Of a DNA stretch of 64,000 nucleotides, positions 22,583 to 31,093 are shown piece by piece. The DNA comes from Leisingera methylohalidivorans DSM 14336 (GTDB lineage: Bacteria > Pseudomonadota > Alphaproteobacteria > Rhodobacterales > Rhodobacteraceae): contig NC_023135.1 of NCBI RefSeq assembly GCF_000511355.1, forward strand, positions 1,948,371 to 2,012,370, read 5' to 3'. A model generated the notes under the pieces. That model saw only the letters and a list, made by a program, of their open reading frames with translations, was not told the origin of the DNA and made no database searches. The translations under genes were made by a program, and so were the position numbers. Each line of letters begins with the position of its first letter. Within the stretch, counting starts at the first letter, position 1.

Positions 22583-23635
22583 ATGGGACTTTTCATTCTC
22601 CGACGTTCAGGCGTGATGCTGCTGACGGCCCTGTGCCTGACGTTCATCGTGTTCTTCCTGACAAACCTCTACCCGAACCTTGAGAAACTCGCCAAGACCC
22701 AGGGCAACTTCCGCATGTCGGATGAGGCCGTGGCCAGCTGGCTGGACGCCAATGGCTACGGCGGTTCCATGGTCTCGAAATACGGTCAATGGCTGGGCGT
22801 GCTGCCTGGCTGGACCCGCGAGTCCGAAGACGGCTTCAGCGGCCGTTGCATGACCGGCACCGTCTCGGCTGAAGTGGCTGCCGAAGCCTCTACCTTCTGC
22901 GGTATTCTGCAGGGCGACTGGGGCTATTCCACCCGTTTTAAGGACGATGTTTCTTCAATCATCGCAGAGCGGTTGGGCAATACGGGCCGCCTGATGTTCT
23001 GGGTGCTGATGCTGATGATACCATCGGCGCTGATCATAGGTGTCCTGGCCGGGATGCGCGAGGGCTCGGTCACGGACCGGAGCCTGTCGACCGCTTCAAT
23101 CCTGACCACGGCGACGCCCGAATATGTGTCCGGGGTTATCTTTATCGCCGTCTTCACATCCTCCACCGTCGGCCTGAAATGGTTCAAGGGCACCGCGACC
23201 TCGGCGATGGACAACCCGAACTTTGAAAACTTCTTCCTGCCGGTTCTCACCATTGCGCTCTACGGCATGGGCTACATCGCCCGGATGACCCGCGCCTCGA
23301 TGACCGAGGTGATGACCGCGCAGTACATCCGCACTGCCCGCCTCAAGGGGGTGAGCTTTCACAACATCGTTCTGAAGCACGCGCTCCGGAACGCGCTGAT
23401 CGCCCCCTTCACCGTCATCATGCTGCAGTTCCCCTGGCTGCTGAACGGTGTGGTGATCGTCGAGACCCTGTTCAACTACAAGGGTTTCGGCTGGATTCTG
23501 GTGGAAGCCGCAGGCAACAACGACATCGAACTGCTGCTGGCCGTCTCTGTGGTCTCAGTCTTCGTGGTTCTGATCACCCAGCTGATCTCGGATATCGGCT
23601 ATGTGTATCTGAACCCGCGTATCCGGATCTCATAA
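22583..23635 (+). CDS. ABC transporter permease, DppB type
   Basis: A 350-aa inner-membrane protein. An N-terminal span (FLILRRSGVMLLTALCLTF) is followed by a large extracytoplasmic region, then five more spans. The permease EAA-like loop is visible (MTEVMTAQYIRTARLKGVSF...LKHALRNALI). It pairs with the next gene to form the membrane channel. The extracytoplasmic region (about 40-120) contains two Cys residues and is longer than in classical DppB. Confidence 0.9.
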   Translation: MGLFILRRSGVMLLTALCLTFIVFFLTNLYPNLEKLAKTQGNFRMSDEAVASWLDANGYGGSMVSKYGQWLGVLPGWTRESEDGFSGRCMTGTVSAEVAAEASTFCGILQGDWGYSTRFKDDVSSIIAERLGNTGRLMFWVLMLMIPSALIIGVLAGMREGSVTDRSLSTASILTTATPEYVSGVIFIAVFTSSTVGLKWFKGTATSAMDNPNFENFFLPVLTIALYGMGYIARMTRASMTEVMTAQYIRTARLKGVSFHNIVLKHALRNALIAPFTVIMLQFPWLLNGVVIVETLFNYKGFGWILVEAAGNNDIELLLAVSVVSVFVVLITQLISDIGYVYLNPRIRIS

Positions 23636-23650
23636 GGAAGGCAGCAGAGA

Positions 23651-24865
23651 ATGGAACCTATTAGCGCAATTGAAATTGCAGGGCGTATTGTCTACCAGCT
23701 GTCTCCGGTTTGGATTTCCCTGGTAATCCTCTATGCTTTCTCCATCGGCTTCAAACGGCGGCTCGGCCTGTACGGCAAGCTGTTTGACAGCCCCATCGGC
23801 ATGATCGGCTTCGGCCTGGTGATGTTCTGGGTGTTCACCGGCATCTACGGCGCCATGGACATGATTATCACACATGACCCGCTGAGCCAGCTTTCCGGCA
23901 TGAAGAACAAGGTGCCCGGCACGCCGCTGCGCAACCCCGAAGAAGGCCAGTACCAATGGTATCTGCTGGGCGGTGACAACCTGGCCCGCGACGTGTTCAG
24001 CCGTCTGGTCAAAGGTGCCTGGGAAGTCATCAAGATTGCCCCGATGGCCGCGGTGTTCGCCTTCATGGTCGGCATCACCCTGGGCCTGCCCGCAGGCTAT
24101 TACGGCGGCCGCCTGGACACCATCCTGTCCTTTGCAGCCAACCTGATCCTGGCCTTCCCGGTGATCCTGTTGTTCTACTTGCTGGTGACCCCGGAAATCG
24201 TCGCCACCGGTGTTCCGAACTATATGGCCATCGTGCTGTTCGTGTTCCCGATCATCTTTGTCGGGGTGCTGCTGAACTCGCGCTACTACACCCGGCCGAA
24301 AGTGCGCAATTGGCTGCTGCCGGTTGTGCTGGGCACAATCATCTGGTTCTACCTGCAGCTGGTCTCGAACGGCGGCTATCTGATCAACACGCCGGAATAC
24401 GCGATCTGGGGCCTGCCCCGGGCGATGGATATGTTCGACATTCCCGGCGGCATCCTGGTGGTGTTTGTATCGGTGGTCTTCGTCAACTCGCCCACGGTGT
24501 TCCGGATCGTGCGCGGCCTGACCCTGGACATCAAGACCCGCGACTATGTGGCTGCCGCCCAGACCCGCGGCGAAGGCCCCTGGTACATCATGCTGTGGGA
24601 GATCCTGCCCAACGCCCGCGGTCCGCTGATCGTCGATTTCTGCCTGCGCATCGGCTATACCACGATCCTCTTGGGGACCCTGGGCTTCTTCGGCCTCGGC
24701 CTGCCGCCGGAAAGCCCGGACTGGGGATCGACCATCAATGACGGGCGCAAGCTCTTGTCGATCTACCTGCACCCGGCGCTGCCGCCTGCCTTTGCCCTGC
24801 TGACGCTGGTTCTTGGTCTGAACCTGCTGGCCGACGGCCTGCGCGAAGAGAGCCTCAGGGATTGA
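23651..24865 (+). CDS. ABC transporter permease, DppC type
   Basis: A 404-aa permease with additional hydrophobic segments in its middle (about 175-240), so larger than the 300-aa norm. The EAA-type loop appears as TRDYVAAAQTRGEGPWYIMLWEILPNA (in parts), and GFFGLGLPPESPDWG is typical for DppC proteins. It begins 15 bases after the DppB-type gene, with GGAAGG upstream. A 7-bp hairpin (24873-24896) separates it from the ATPase gene. Confidence 0.9.
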   Translation: MEPISAIEIAGRIVYQLSPVWISLVILYAFSIGFKRRLGLYGKLFDSPIGMIGFGLVMFWVFTGIYGAMDMIITHDPLSQLSGMKNKVPGTPLRNPEEGQYQWYLLGGDNLARDVFSRLVKGAWEVIKIAPMAAVFAFMVGITLGLPAGYYGGRLDTILSFAANLILAFPVILLFYLLVTPEIVATGVPNYMAIVLFVFPIIFVGVLLNSRYYTRPKVRNWLLPVVLGTIIWFYLQLVSNGGYLINTPEYAIWGLPRAMDMFDIPGGILVVFVSVVFVNSPTVFRIVRGLTLDIKTRDYVAAAQTRGEGPWYIMLWEILPNARGPLIVDFCLRIGYTTILLGTLGFFGLGLPPESPDWGSTINDGRKLLSIYLHPALPPAFALLTLVLGLNLLADGLREESLRD

Positions 24866-24958
24866 TCCGGCTGGGGGGCAGGGCCACCGGCCCCCCGGAG
24901 AATTGGAGCCAGATGAAGGGGTCCCTTCCCCTCCCGCTCCAACAGGGAGAATAAGAAT

Positions 24959-27049
24959 ATGAGCAAAATGGAAGAATACGACGGCCCGATCCTCGAGATT
25001 GAAAAGCTGTCGATCTCCTTCTTCACCCGCCTGCGTGAAATCCCAGCGGTGATGGATTTTTCTGTGGCCGTGCAGCCCGGCGAGGCGGTGGGTCTGGTCG
25101 GCGAAAGCGGCTGCGGCAAATCCACCGTGGCGCTGGGTGTCATGCAGGACCTTGGCAAGAACGGCCGCGTTGTCGGCGGCACCATCAAGTTCAAGGGCCG
25201 CGATCTGGCCCAGATGAGCAGGGAAGAGCTTCGCGACATCCGCGGCAATGAGATCGCGATGATCTATCAGGAGCCTATGGCCTCGCTGAACCCGGCGATG
25301 AAAATCGGCAGGCAGCTGATGGAAGTGCCGATGATCCACGAGGGCGTCAGCGAAAAGGAAGCCCGGGCACGGGCGCTGGAAGTGGTGACCGACGTGCGCC
25401 TGCCCGACCCGGAGCGGATGCTGAACTCCTTCCCGCACCAGCTGTCGGGCGGCCAGCAGCAGCGGATCGTGATTGCGATGGCGCTGATGTCGAAACCGTC
25501 GCTGCTGATCCTGGATGAACCCACCACCGCACTTGATGTGACGGTTGAGGCCGCGGTGGTGGAACTGGTCAAGGATCTGGGTAAGAAATACGGCACCTCG
25601 ATGCTGTTCATCAGCCACAACCTCGGCCTGGTGCTGGAAACCTGCGACCGGCTGTGCGTGATGTATTCCGGCGAGGCGGTGGAGCGCGGCTCGATCCACG
25701 ACGTCTTCGACGAAATGCAGCACCCCTATACCCAGGCGCTGTTCCGCTCGATCCCGCTGCCGGGCGCCGACAAGAACTCACGCCCGCTGGTGGCCATTCC
25801 CGGCAATTTCCCCCTGCCACACGAACGCCCGCCCGGCTGCAACTTCGGACCGCGCTGCGACTACTTCGAACAGGGCCGCTGCGATGCCGACCAGGTGATC
25901 CCGATGCTGCCGGTGCATGGTAATGACCGCCACGAGACCCGCTGCCTGAGGTTCCAGGAGATCGACTGGAACGCCCCGATTACACTGGGCGAGCAAAAAG
26001 AGAAAACAGCGCCTGGCAAAGTTGTTCTCAAGATGGAAAACCTCAAGAAATATTATGAGGTTGCAGCCAACGCCCTGTTCGGCGGCGGCGACAAGAAGGT
26101 GGTCAAGGCCAACGAGACGCTCAGCTTCGAGGCGCGCGAATCCGAGACCCTCGCCATCGTCGGCGAATCCGGCTGCGGCAAATCCACCTTTGCCAAGGTG
26201 CTGATGGGGCTGGAAACCGCCACCGAAGGCCAGATCCTGCTCGACAACCGCAACATCGAGCAGATCCCGATCGAGGAGCGCGACACCAAGACCATCTCCG
26301 ACGTGCAGATGGTGTTCCAGAATCCGTTCGACACGCTGAACCCGTCGATGACCGTCGGCCGCCAGATCATGCGGGCGCTTGAAATCTTCGGCATCGGCAA
26401 TTCCGAAGCCGAACGGCGCAAGAGGATGCTGGAACTGCTGGATCTGGTGAAACTGCCGCGTGCCTTTGCCGACCGGATGCCGCGGCAGCTGTCGGGCGGC
26501 CAGAAGCAGCGTGTCGGCATCGCCCGCGCCTTTGCCGGCGGCGCGCGCATCGTGGTGGCAGATGAACCGGTCTCAGCGCTCGACGTGTCAGTGCAGGCCG
26601 CCGTCACTGACCTGCTGATGGAGATCCAGCGCAAGGAAAAGACCACGCTGCTGTTCATCTCCCACGACCTCAGCATCGTGCGCTACCTCAGCGACCGGGT
26701 GATGGTTATGTATCTCGGCCATGTGGTGGAGCTGGGCACCACCGATCAGGTGTTCGCGCCCCCCTACCACCCCTATACCGAGGCGCTGCTGTCGGCGGTG
26801 CCGATTGCCGATACTTCGGTCGAAAAGGAGCACATCGTGCTCGAGGGCGACATCCCATCGGCGATGAACCCGCCGCCGGGCTGCCCGTTCCAGACCCGCT
26901 GCCGCTGGAAGTCCCAGGTGCCGGGCAACCTCTGCGAGCGCGAGGTGCCGCCGCAGCGCCAGCTGGGAGACGGTCATCAGGTGAAATGCCACCTTAGCGA
27001 CGAGGTGCTGAAGCGGATGACGCCGGTGATCAAGGTCGCCGCGGAATAA
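24959..27049 (+). CDS. Fused dual-ATPase subunit of the peptide-type ABC importer
   Basis: A 696-aa protein joining the DppD-like and DppF-like ATPases in one chain. The first unit has Walker A GESGCGKST (about 47-55), signature LSGGQQQR and Walker B LLILDEPTTALD. The second has Walker A GESGCGKST (about 400), LSGGQKQR and IVVADEPVSALD. Each unit ends with the oligopeptide-family C-terminal cysteine motif (PPGCNFGPRC, PPGCPFQTRC), known to bind an iron-sulfur cluster in some DppD/OppD proteins. It completes the importer operon. Confidence 0.93.
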   Translation: MSKMEEYDGPILEIEKLSISFFTRLREIPAVMDFSVAVQPGEAVGLVGESGCGKSTVALGVMQDLGKNGRVVGGTIKFKGRDLAQMSREELRDIRGNEIAMIYQEPMASLNPAMKIGRQLMEVPMIHEGVSEKEARARALEVVTDVRLPDPERMLNSFPHQLSGGQQQRIVIAMALMSKPSLLILDEPTTALDVTVEAAVVELVKDLGKKYGTSMLFISHNLGLVLETCDRLCVMYSGEAVERGSIHDVFDEMQHPYTQALFRSIPLPGADKNSRPLVAIPGNFPLPHERPPGCNFGPRCDYFEQGRCDADQVIPMLPVHGNDRHETRCLRFQEIDWNAPITLGEQKEKTAPGKVVLKMENLKKYYEVAANALFGGGDKKVVKANETLSFEARESETLAIVGESGCGKSTFAKVLMGLETATEGQILLDNRNIEQIPIEERDTKTISDVQMVFQNPFDTLNPSMTVGRQIMRALEIFGIGNSEAERRKRMLELLDLVKLPRAFADRMPRQLSGGQKQRVGIARAFAGGARIVVADEPVSALDVSVQAAVTDLLMEIQRKEKTTLLFISHDLSIVRYLSDRVMVMYLGHVVELGTTDQVFAPPYHPYTEALLSAVPIADTSVEKEHIVLEGDIPSAMNPPPGCPFQTRCRWKSQVPGNLCEREVPPQRQLGDGHQVKCHLSDEVLKRMTPVIKVAAE

Positions 27050-27079
27050 TTCCTTCCCGTCAGGCTGACAGACAGTACT

Positions 27080-27107
27080 GCGCCGCGGCCTCATCAGGCC
27101 GCGGCGC
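27080..27107 (+). terminator. Terminator-like hairpin after the ABC operon
   Basis: A perfect 12-bp stem GCGCCGCGGCCT / AGGCCGCGGCGC with a CATC loop, 30 bp after the ATPase stop. There is no clear T tract (CCATTTC follows). Confidence 0.65.
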
Positions 27108-27190
27108 CCATTTCAGGTGCGGCGCCTCTGCGCGTCACACGCCCGCCAGGACTGGTCCTGCCTGCCAAGGCCAGACGCGGCAAAGCAAGA

Positions 27191-27223
27191 CCCCATGCGC
27201 CGCTCTTACGGCAACGCATGGGG
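27191..27223 (-). terminator. Terminator-like hairpin after the 124-aa membrane gene
   Basis: A perfect 9-bp outer stem CCCCATGCG / CGCATGGGG, with an inner CCG/CGG extension. On the minus strand it is followed by TCTTGCTTTG. It lies 40 bp past the stop of the minus-strand gene and faces the plus-strand hairpin at 27080-27107 across a convergent junction. Confidence 0.65.
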
Positions 27224-27262
27224 TTCCACTTCCCACCCCCACTCCCACGGGGTCCGTCTTGT

Positions 27263-27637
27263 TCAGCTCAACAGCAGCACCACGATCATCAGAAGGTTCA
27301 TCGAAGCGAACTGCATCAGCCGCGGTGCTTCTTTCCCTTTGGCCGCAGCAATCAGGGCAGCCGATACCGAGGCCGCCAGGCCGGTCAGCGCCAGGCTGCC
27401 GCCGATAGCTCCGGCAAGGCCTGTTTCCGGTCCCCAAGGGGATCCGGCCAAAGCCATACCCTTAAGGCCAGTGCCGATCAGAATGCCGGCAATAGCGCCG
27501 GCCAGGCTCAGCACAGCACTGCGCGGCTGCCGGGGCCGGCGGCTGGCCAGGACACTGTCAATCATCTGCCGCGTTGGAACCGCGCTCGGCTGCCAGTCAA
27601 TCCGGTTGATGCGCTCGTCAAAGCTGTTGATATACAC
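27263..27637 (-). CDS. Small membrane protein of unknown function (CtrA-box promoter)
   Basis: A 124-aa protein. Residues 1-35 are soluble (INSFDERINRIDWQPSAVPT). Three hydrophobic helices follow: VLSLAGAIAGILIGTG, TGLAGAIGGSLALTGLAASV and a C-terminal LMIVVLLLS. I chose the GTG at 27637 because a perfect GGAGG lies seven bases before it; the ATG 11 codons upstream has no ribosome site. An exact TTAA-N7-TTAAC element lies 68 bp upstream. I do not recognise the family. Its likely CtrA control points to a cell-cycle, motility or envelope role. Confidence 0.7.
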   Translation of the reverse strand: MYINSFDERINRIDWQPSAVPTRQMIDSVLASRRPRQPRSAVLSLAGAIAGILIGTGLKGMALAGSPWGPETGLAGAIGGSLALTGLAASVSAALIAAAKGKEAPRLMQFASMNLLMIVVLLLS

Positions 27638-27705
27638 GTCATTCCCTCCAGAACTTGAGGGCAGATTCATGAAAAATTAAGGCAAATGCGTGACAGTGCG
27701 GCGGA

Positions 27706-27721
27706 GTTAACGCGGCATTAA
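27706..27721 (-). promoter_or_regulatory. Perfect CtrA-box sequence upstream of the 124-aa membrane gene
   Basis: The minus strand reads TTAATGCCGCGTTAAC, an exact match to TTAA-N7-TTAAC. By a rough base-composition estimate, TTAA-N7-TTAA is expected about 0.1 times in 64 kb at this GC content. It lies between the lytic transglycosylase gene and the 124-aa gene, oriented toward the latter. Confidence 0.6.
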
Positions 27722-27754
27722 GGGATCTTGCCGGCAGGTTAACCAAGCCAGGCG

Positions 27755-28339
27755 TCAGCTGCCCCAGATTTTCTTCACATAGTTCTGGGTTTCCTTATAC
27801 GGCGGCACCCCGCCGTATTTCTTCACCGCGTCCGGACCAGCGTTATAGGCCGCCAGTGCCAGCCGCCAGGACCCGAATTTGCGGAACTGCCGCGCCAGAT
27901 ACCGCGCCCCGCCCTCCAGGTTCTGCTGCGGCACCGCCGGGTTGACCCCCAGCGCCCGCGCGGTGGCAGGCATCAGCTGCGCCAGGCCCAATGCACCTTT
28001 GTGCGATTTGGCGTTCGGGTTCCAATTGCTTTCCTGCTGCACCAGGCGCAGGAACAGATCTTCGGGCACACCGTGCTGCCGCGCGGCCACCCGTGCCAGT
28101 TTCAGGTACTGGCCGCGGTACTTGCCGCTGTAGGGCAGCGTGCCCGCGGCTGAAGGTATCTGATAGGTCTTGGGCTGCAGCCGGGTAGAGTTTCTGTACT
28201 GCGTGGCCGCGCGGTCATCCAGAACCCTGGTGTGGGCGGAAAACAAATCCCGCCGGTTCTTGGTACTCAAAACTTCGGCGGCGGCAGGCTGCCCTGCCCC
28301 GACCAGGGCAATCACCAGCCCCGCAACGACTTTGCGCAT
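27755..28339 (-). CDS. Lytic transglycosylase (SLT-domain protein)
   Basis: A 194-aa secreted murein hydrolase. Signal peptide [21 protein letters not shown]. The goose-lysozyme-like SLT domain covers about 85-194: [19 protein letters not shown] with catalytic Glu, [22 protein letters not shown] and [18 protein letters not shown] took the ATG at 28339 because it opens a normal signal peptide; the frame extends upstream without one. It cuts peptidoglycan glycan strands. ssb is divergent. Confidence 0.9.
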   Translation of the reverse strand: MRKVVAGLVIALVGAGQPAAAEVLSTKNRRDLFSAHTRVLDDRAATQYRNSTRLQPKTYQIPSAAGTLPYSGKYRGQYLKLARVAARQHGVPEDLFLRLVQQESNWNPNAKSHKGALGLAQLMPATARALGVNPAVPQQNLEGGARYLARQFRKFGSWRLALAAYNAGPDAVKKYGGVPPYKETQNYVKKIWGS

Positions 28340-28572
28340 TTCCGCTGTCCCAACACTGTCCCACTTTGCGCGAATATAACGGATACAGCAGAAATTTAAA
28401 GCAACACTGGCGCAATCCGCCGTCACGGCACCGCGAACTCCTGCAAAAGCATCCCCATAGAGCTGCTTTCCTCACCTTGCACAGGTCTATACTGTGCCGA
28501 CCAAGCAGCCCGGACGGATTCGCGCCGGACCGGTGCTGGACAGGACATTCAGGAATAAAAGGACGGAACCTT

Positions 28573-29097
28573 ATGGCCGGCTCACTCAACAAAGTCATGC
28601 TCATCGGCAATCTGGGCCGCGACCCGGAGGTGCGCAGCTTCCAGAATGGCGGCAAGGTGTGCAACCTGCGCATCGCCACCTCGGAAAACTGGAAGGACCG
28701 CAACACCGGTGAACGCCGCGAGCGGACCGAGTGGCACTCCGTGGCCATCTTCAGCGAAGGCCTGGTGCGCGTCGCCGAGCAGTACCTCCGCAAAGGCTCC
28801 AAGGTCTATATCGAAGGCCAGCTGCAGACCCGCAAATGGCAGGACCAAAGCGGCCAGGACCGGTATTCGACCGAAATCGTCCTGCAGGGCTTCGGCTCAA
28901 CCCTGACCATGCTTGACGGCCGCGGCGAAGGCGGCGGTGGTGGCGGCCAGGGTGGCGGCGGCTATGGCGGCGGCAGCCAGGGCGGCGGCTACGGCGGCGG
29001 TTATGACAGCGGCCCGCAAAGCGGCGGCGGCAGCCAGGGCGGCGGCTTCGGCGGCGGCGCCTCGCACAACATCGACGACGACGAAATCCCGTTCTAA
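28573..29097 (+). CDS. ssb: Single-stranded DNA-binding protein Ssb
   Basis: A 174-aa protein with an OB fold in residues 1-110 ([38 protein letters not shown]), a Gly/Gln-rich flexible linker (about 120-165) and the acidic partner-binding tip DDDEIPF. Ssb protects single-stranded DNA in replication, recombination and repair. The ATG at 28573 gives the standard N-terminus. A rho-independent terminator follows 22 bp later. Confidence 0.97.
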   Translation: MAGSLNKVMLIGNLGRDPEVRSFQNGGKVCNLRIATSENWKDRNTGERRERTEWHSVAIFSEGLVRVAEQYLRKGSKVYIEGQLQTRKWQDQSGQDRYSTEIVLQGFGSTLTMLDGRGEGGGGGGQGGGGYGGGSQGGGYGGGYDSGPQSGGGSQGGGFGGGASHNIDDDEIPF

Positions 29098-29119
29098 GAA
29101 ACGGAACTCATAAAATAAA

Positions 29120-29148
29120 GGGCAGCCCCGCGGCTGCCCTTTTCTTTT
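29120..29148 (+). terminator. Rho-independent terminator of ssb
   Basis: An 8-bp stem GGGCAGCC / GGCTGCCC with a CCGC loop and the T-rich tail TTTTCTTTT, right after ssb and before convergent aroB. Confidence 0.92.
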
Positions 29149-29165
29149 CGGAATGTCTGCGCTGA

Positions 29166-30275
29166 TTACGCCCCAGCGTCCCGCAGCACGGCCAGCACCG
29201 CCTCGGGCGGCACGTCGCCGGTGACAAATGCCTCGCCGATGCCGCGCGCCAGGATGAAACGCAGCTGGTCCTCGACCACTTTCTTGTCCTGGCCCATCAG
29301 TTCCAGCAGCACCTCCGCTCCCGGCAGATCGCCCGGAATATCGGCCAGATCAGTCTTCATTCCCATCGCCTTCAGATGCGCCCGCACCCGGCTGGGATCC
29401 TCCTGGGAACACAGCCCCAGCTTGGCCGACAGCTCAAACGCCAAGGCACAGCCGATGGCCACCCCCTCGCCGTGCAAGAGACGATCGGAATAGCCCGTCG
29501 CCGCCTCCAGCGCGTGGCAAAAGGTATGGCCCAGATTGAGCAGCGCCCGGTCGCCCTGTTCGGTCTCGTCACGCACCACGATGTCGGCCTTCATCTGGAC
29601 CGACCGCGCCACTGCCTCGACCCGCGCTGCAACATCGCCTTCAGCCAGTGCAGGACCATGCTCTTCGAGCCAGGCAAAGAAATCCGCATCCCCCAGCAGC
29701 CCGTATTTCACCACTTCGCCATAGCCGGACAGAAAATCGCGCGGCGTCAGTGTTTCCAGAATGGATGTATCGGCCAGGACAAGCGACGGCTGATGGAAGG
29801 CCCCGATCAGATTCTTCCCCTGCGGCGCGTTGATGCCGGTTTTGCCGCCCACCGAACTGTCGACCTGCGCCAGCAGCGAGGTCGGGATCTGCACAAACCG
29901 CACCCCGCGGCGCAGCACCGCAGCCGCAAAGCCCGCCAGATCGCCGATCACGCCGCCGCCGAAGGCGACAACCACATCGCCCCGCTCAACCTTCTGCTCC
30001 AGCAGCCACTCGACCGCACGGCTGAACTGCGGCCAGCCCTTGGTCGACTCGCCCGGCGGCAACGCCAGCGCGGTCATCTCGATGCCTGCAGCGGCCAGCC
30101 CGGCGCGCAATCCCTCCAGATGTTTTGCCGCCACGGTTTCGTCTGTCACAACCGCCACCTGCGGCCGCTTCAGCAGCGGCTTGATCCGCTCCCCCGCCTG
30201 CGCCAGCAACCCGGGCGCAATCACCACATCATAGGCACGCTCGCCCAGAGGCACGTGAACCTTGCGTTCCATCAT
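29166..30275 (-). CDS. aroB: 3-dehydroquinate synthase AroB
   Basis: A 369-aa NAD- and metal-dependent enzyme, second step of the shikimate pathway (DAHP to dehydroquinate). Motifs: GGGVIGDLAGFAAA, the DSSVGGKTGIN loop, and LNLGHTFCHALE with metal-binding His. The start at 30275 overlaps the aroK stop (ATGA) and has GGAG five bases upstream; an in-frame GTG two codons earlier is less likely. Co-transcribed with aroK. Confidence 0.95.
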   Translation of the reverse strand: MMERKVHVPLGERAYDVVIAPGLLAQAGERIKPLLKRPQVAVVTDETVAAKHLEGLRAGLAAAGIEMTALALPPGESTKGWPQFSRAVEWLLEQKVERGDVVVAFGGGVIGDLAGFAAAVLRRGVRFVQIPTSLLAQVDSSVGGKTGINAPQGKNLIGAFHQPSLVLADTSILETLTPRDFLSGYGEVVKYGLLGDADFFAWLEEHGPALAEGDVAARVEAVARSVQMKADIVVRDETEQGDRALLNLGHTFCHALEAATGYSDRLLHGEGVAIGCALAFELSAKLGLCSQEDPSRVRAHLKAMGMKTDLADIPGDLPGAEVLLELMGQDKKVVEDQLRFILARGIGEAFVTGDVPPEAVLAVLRDAGA

Positions 30276-30862
30276 GTCCACTCCAATACATCGGGGCGCG
30301 CCTGCAAGGCTTCCAGCACCCGGTCAACCATGGTTTCAATTGCCGCCTGGCCGTCCGAAACGACGGTCAGGTCTGCCTTTGCATAAAGCGGCACCCGGTC
30401 GCGGAACAGGCCGCTGAGGGTCGCACGCGGATCAGCCGTGCGCAGCAGCGGCCGGGTGTCGCGGTGGCGCACCCGGTTCCACAGAACATCCAGATCGGCC
30501 TGCAGCCAGACCGAGACCCCTTTGGCGGTAATCACATTGCGGTTTTCTTCCGCCAGAAAGGCGCCGCCGCCCGTCGACAGCACACCGCGTTCCTCTTCCA
30601 GCAGCCGGGCGATCACCTGCCGTTCCTTTAGGCGGAAGAACGGCTCGCCATCGCGGGCAAAAATCTCGGGGATCGTCATATTGGCTGCGGCCTCGATCTC
30701 GTGGTCGCTGTCCAGGAAAGGCACATCCAGCCGGGCCGCCAGCGCGCGCCCCACGGCGGTCTTGCCGGCCCCCATCATACCCACCATCACGATGGTCTTC
30801 TTCAGTTTCCCCGGCACCGGGCCTGCTGCCTTCTGGCCTCTGTCTTGCTCTTTTTCGCTCAT
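30272..30862 (-). CDS. aroK: Shikimate kinase AroK
   Basis: A 196-aa P-loop kinase phosphorylating shikimate. Walker A GMMGAGKT at 28-35, DSDHEIE, FFRLKERQV and STGGGAF are all present. It carries a charged N-terminal extension of about 22 residues before the fold. The aroK-aroB pair is the usual proteobacterial arrangement. It is divergent, across 81 bp, from the small-protein gene at 30944. Confidence 0.95.
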   Translation of the reverse strand: MSEKEQDRGQKAAGPVPGKLKKTIVMVGMMGAGKTAVGRALAARLDVPFLDSDHEIEAAANMTIPEIFARDGEPFFRLKERQVIARLLEEERGVLSTGGGAFLAEENRNVITAKGVSVWLQADLDVLWNRVRHRDTRPLLRTADPRATLSGLFRDRVPLYAKADLTVVSDGQAAIETMVDRVLEALQARPDVLEWT

Positions 30863-30943
30863 TCTTCAGTGAATGACGTGATCTTGCGGAAAAGGGAATA
30901 TATAACTTGGGCAAAAGAGCAGGAAACAGGCTTTGGATGTACC

Positions 30944-31093
30944 ATGAGGCGATTGATTAAGTACTTGGTCTATTTGGCGGTTCTGGCCGCAATCGGGCTG
31001 GTGGGCTATGCATATGTGGGGCCGTGGTTCGGTGCGGATTTCCGCGCGCCCAGCACCGAGGTGCGCAAACCGGTGGTGCTGAATGCGGATTAA
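30944..31093 (+). CDS. 49-aa single-span membrane peptide
   Basis: A small frame with a basic N-terminus (MRRLIKYL) followed by one hydrophobic helix (VYLAVLAAIGLVGYAYVG) and a short polar tail. It overlaps the start of the next gene by 11 bases, the mark of a translationally coupled pair. The ATG at 30944 has a modest GGATG upstream. Function unknown. The gene pair upstream of xerD suggests a conserved local unit, but I cannot name the family. Confidence 0.65.
   Translation: MRRLIKYLVYLAVLAAIGLVGYAYVGPWFGADFRAPSTEVRKPVVLNAD

Noticed and set aside
23630..25723. A 697-codon open frame on the minus strand opposite the permease and ATPase genes
   Set aside because: It is exactly antisense to well-recognised ABC genes, is His/Gln/Arg-rich with no domain, and follows from high-GC codon use on the other strand.
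28920..29080. Gly-rich triplet repeats as a simple-sequence element
   Set aside because: They encode the flexible linker of Ssb, a normal feature of this family.
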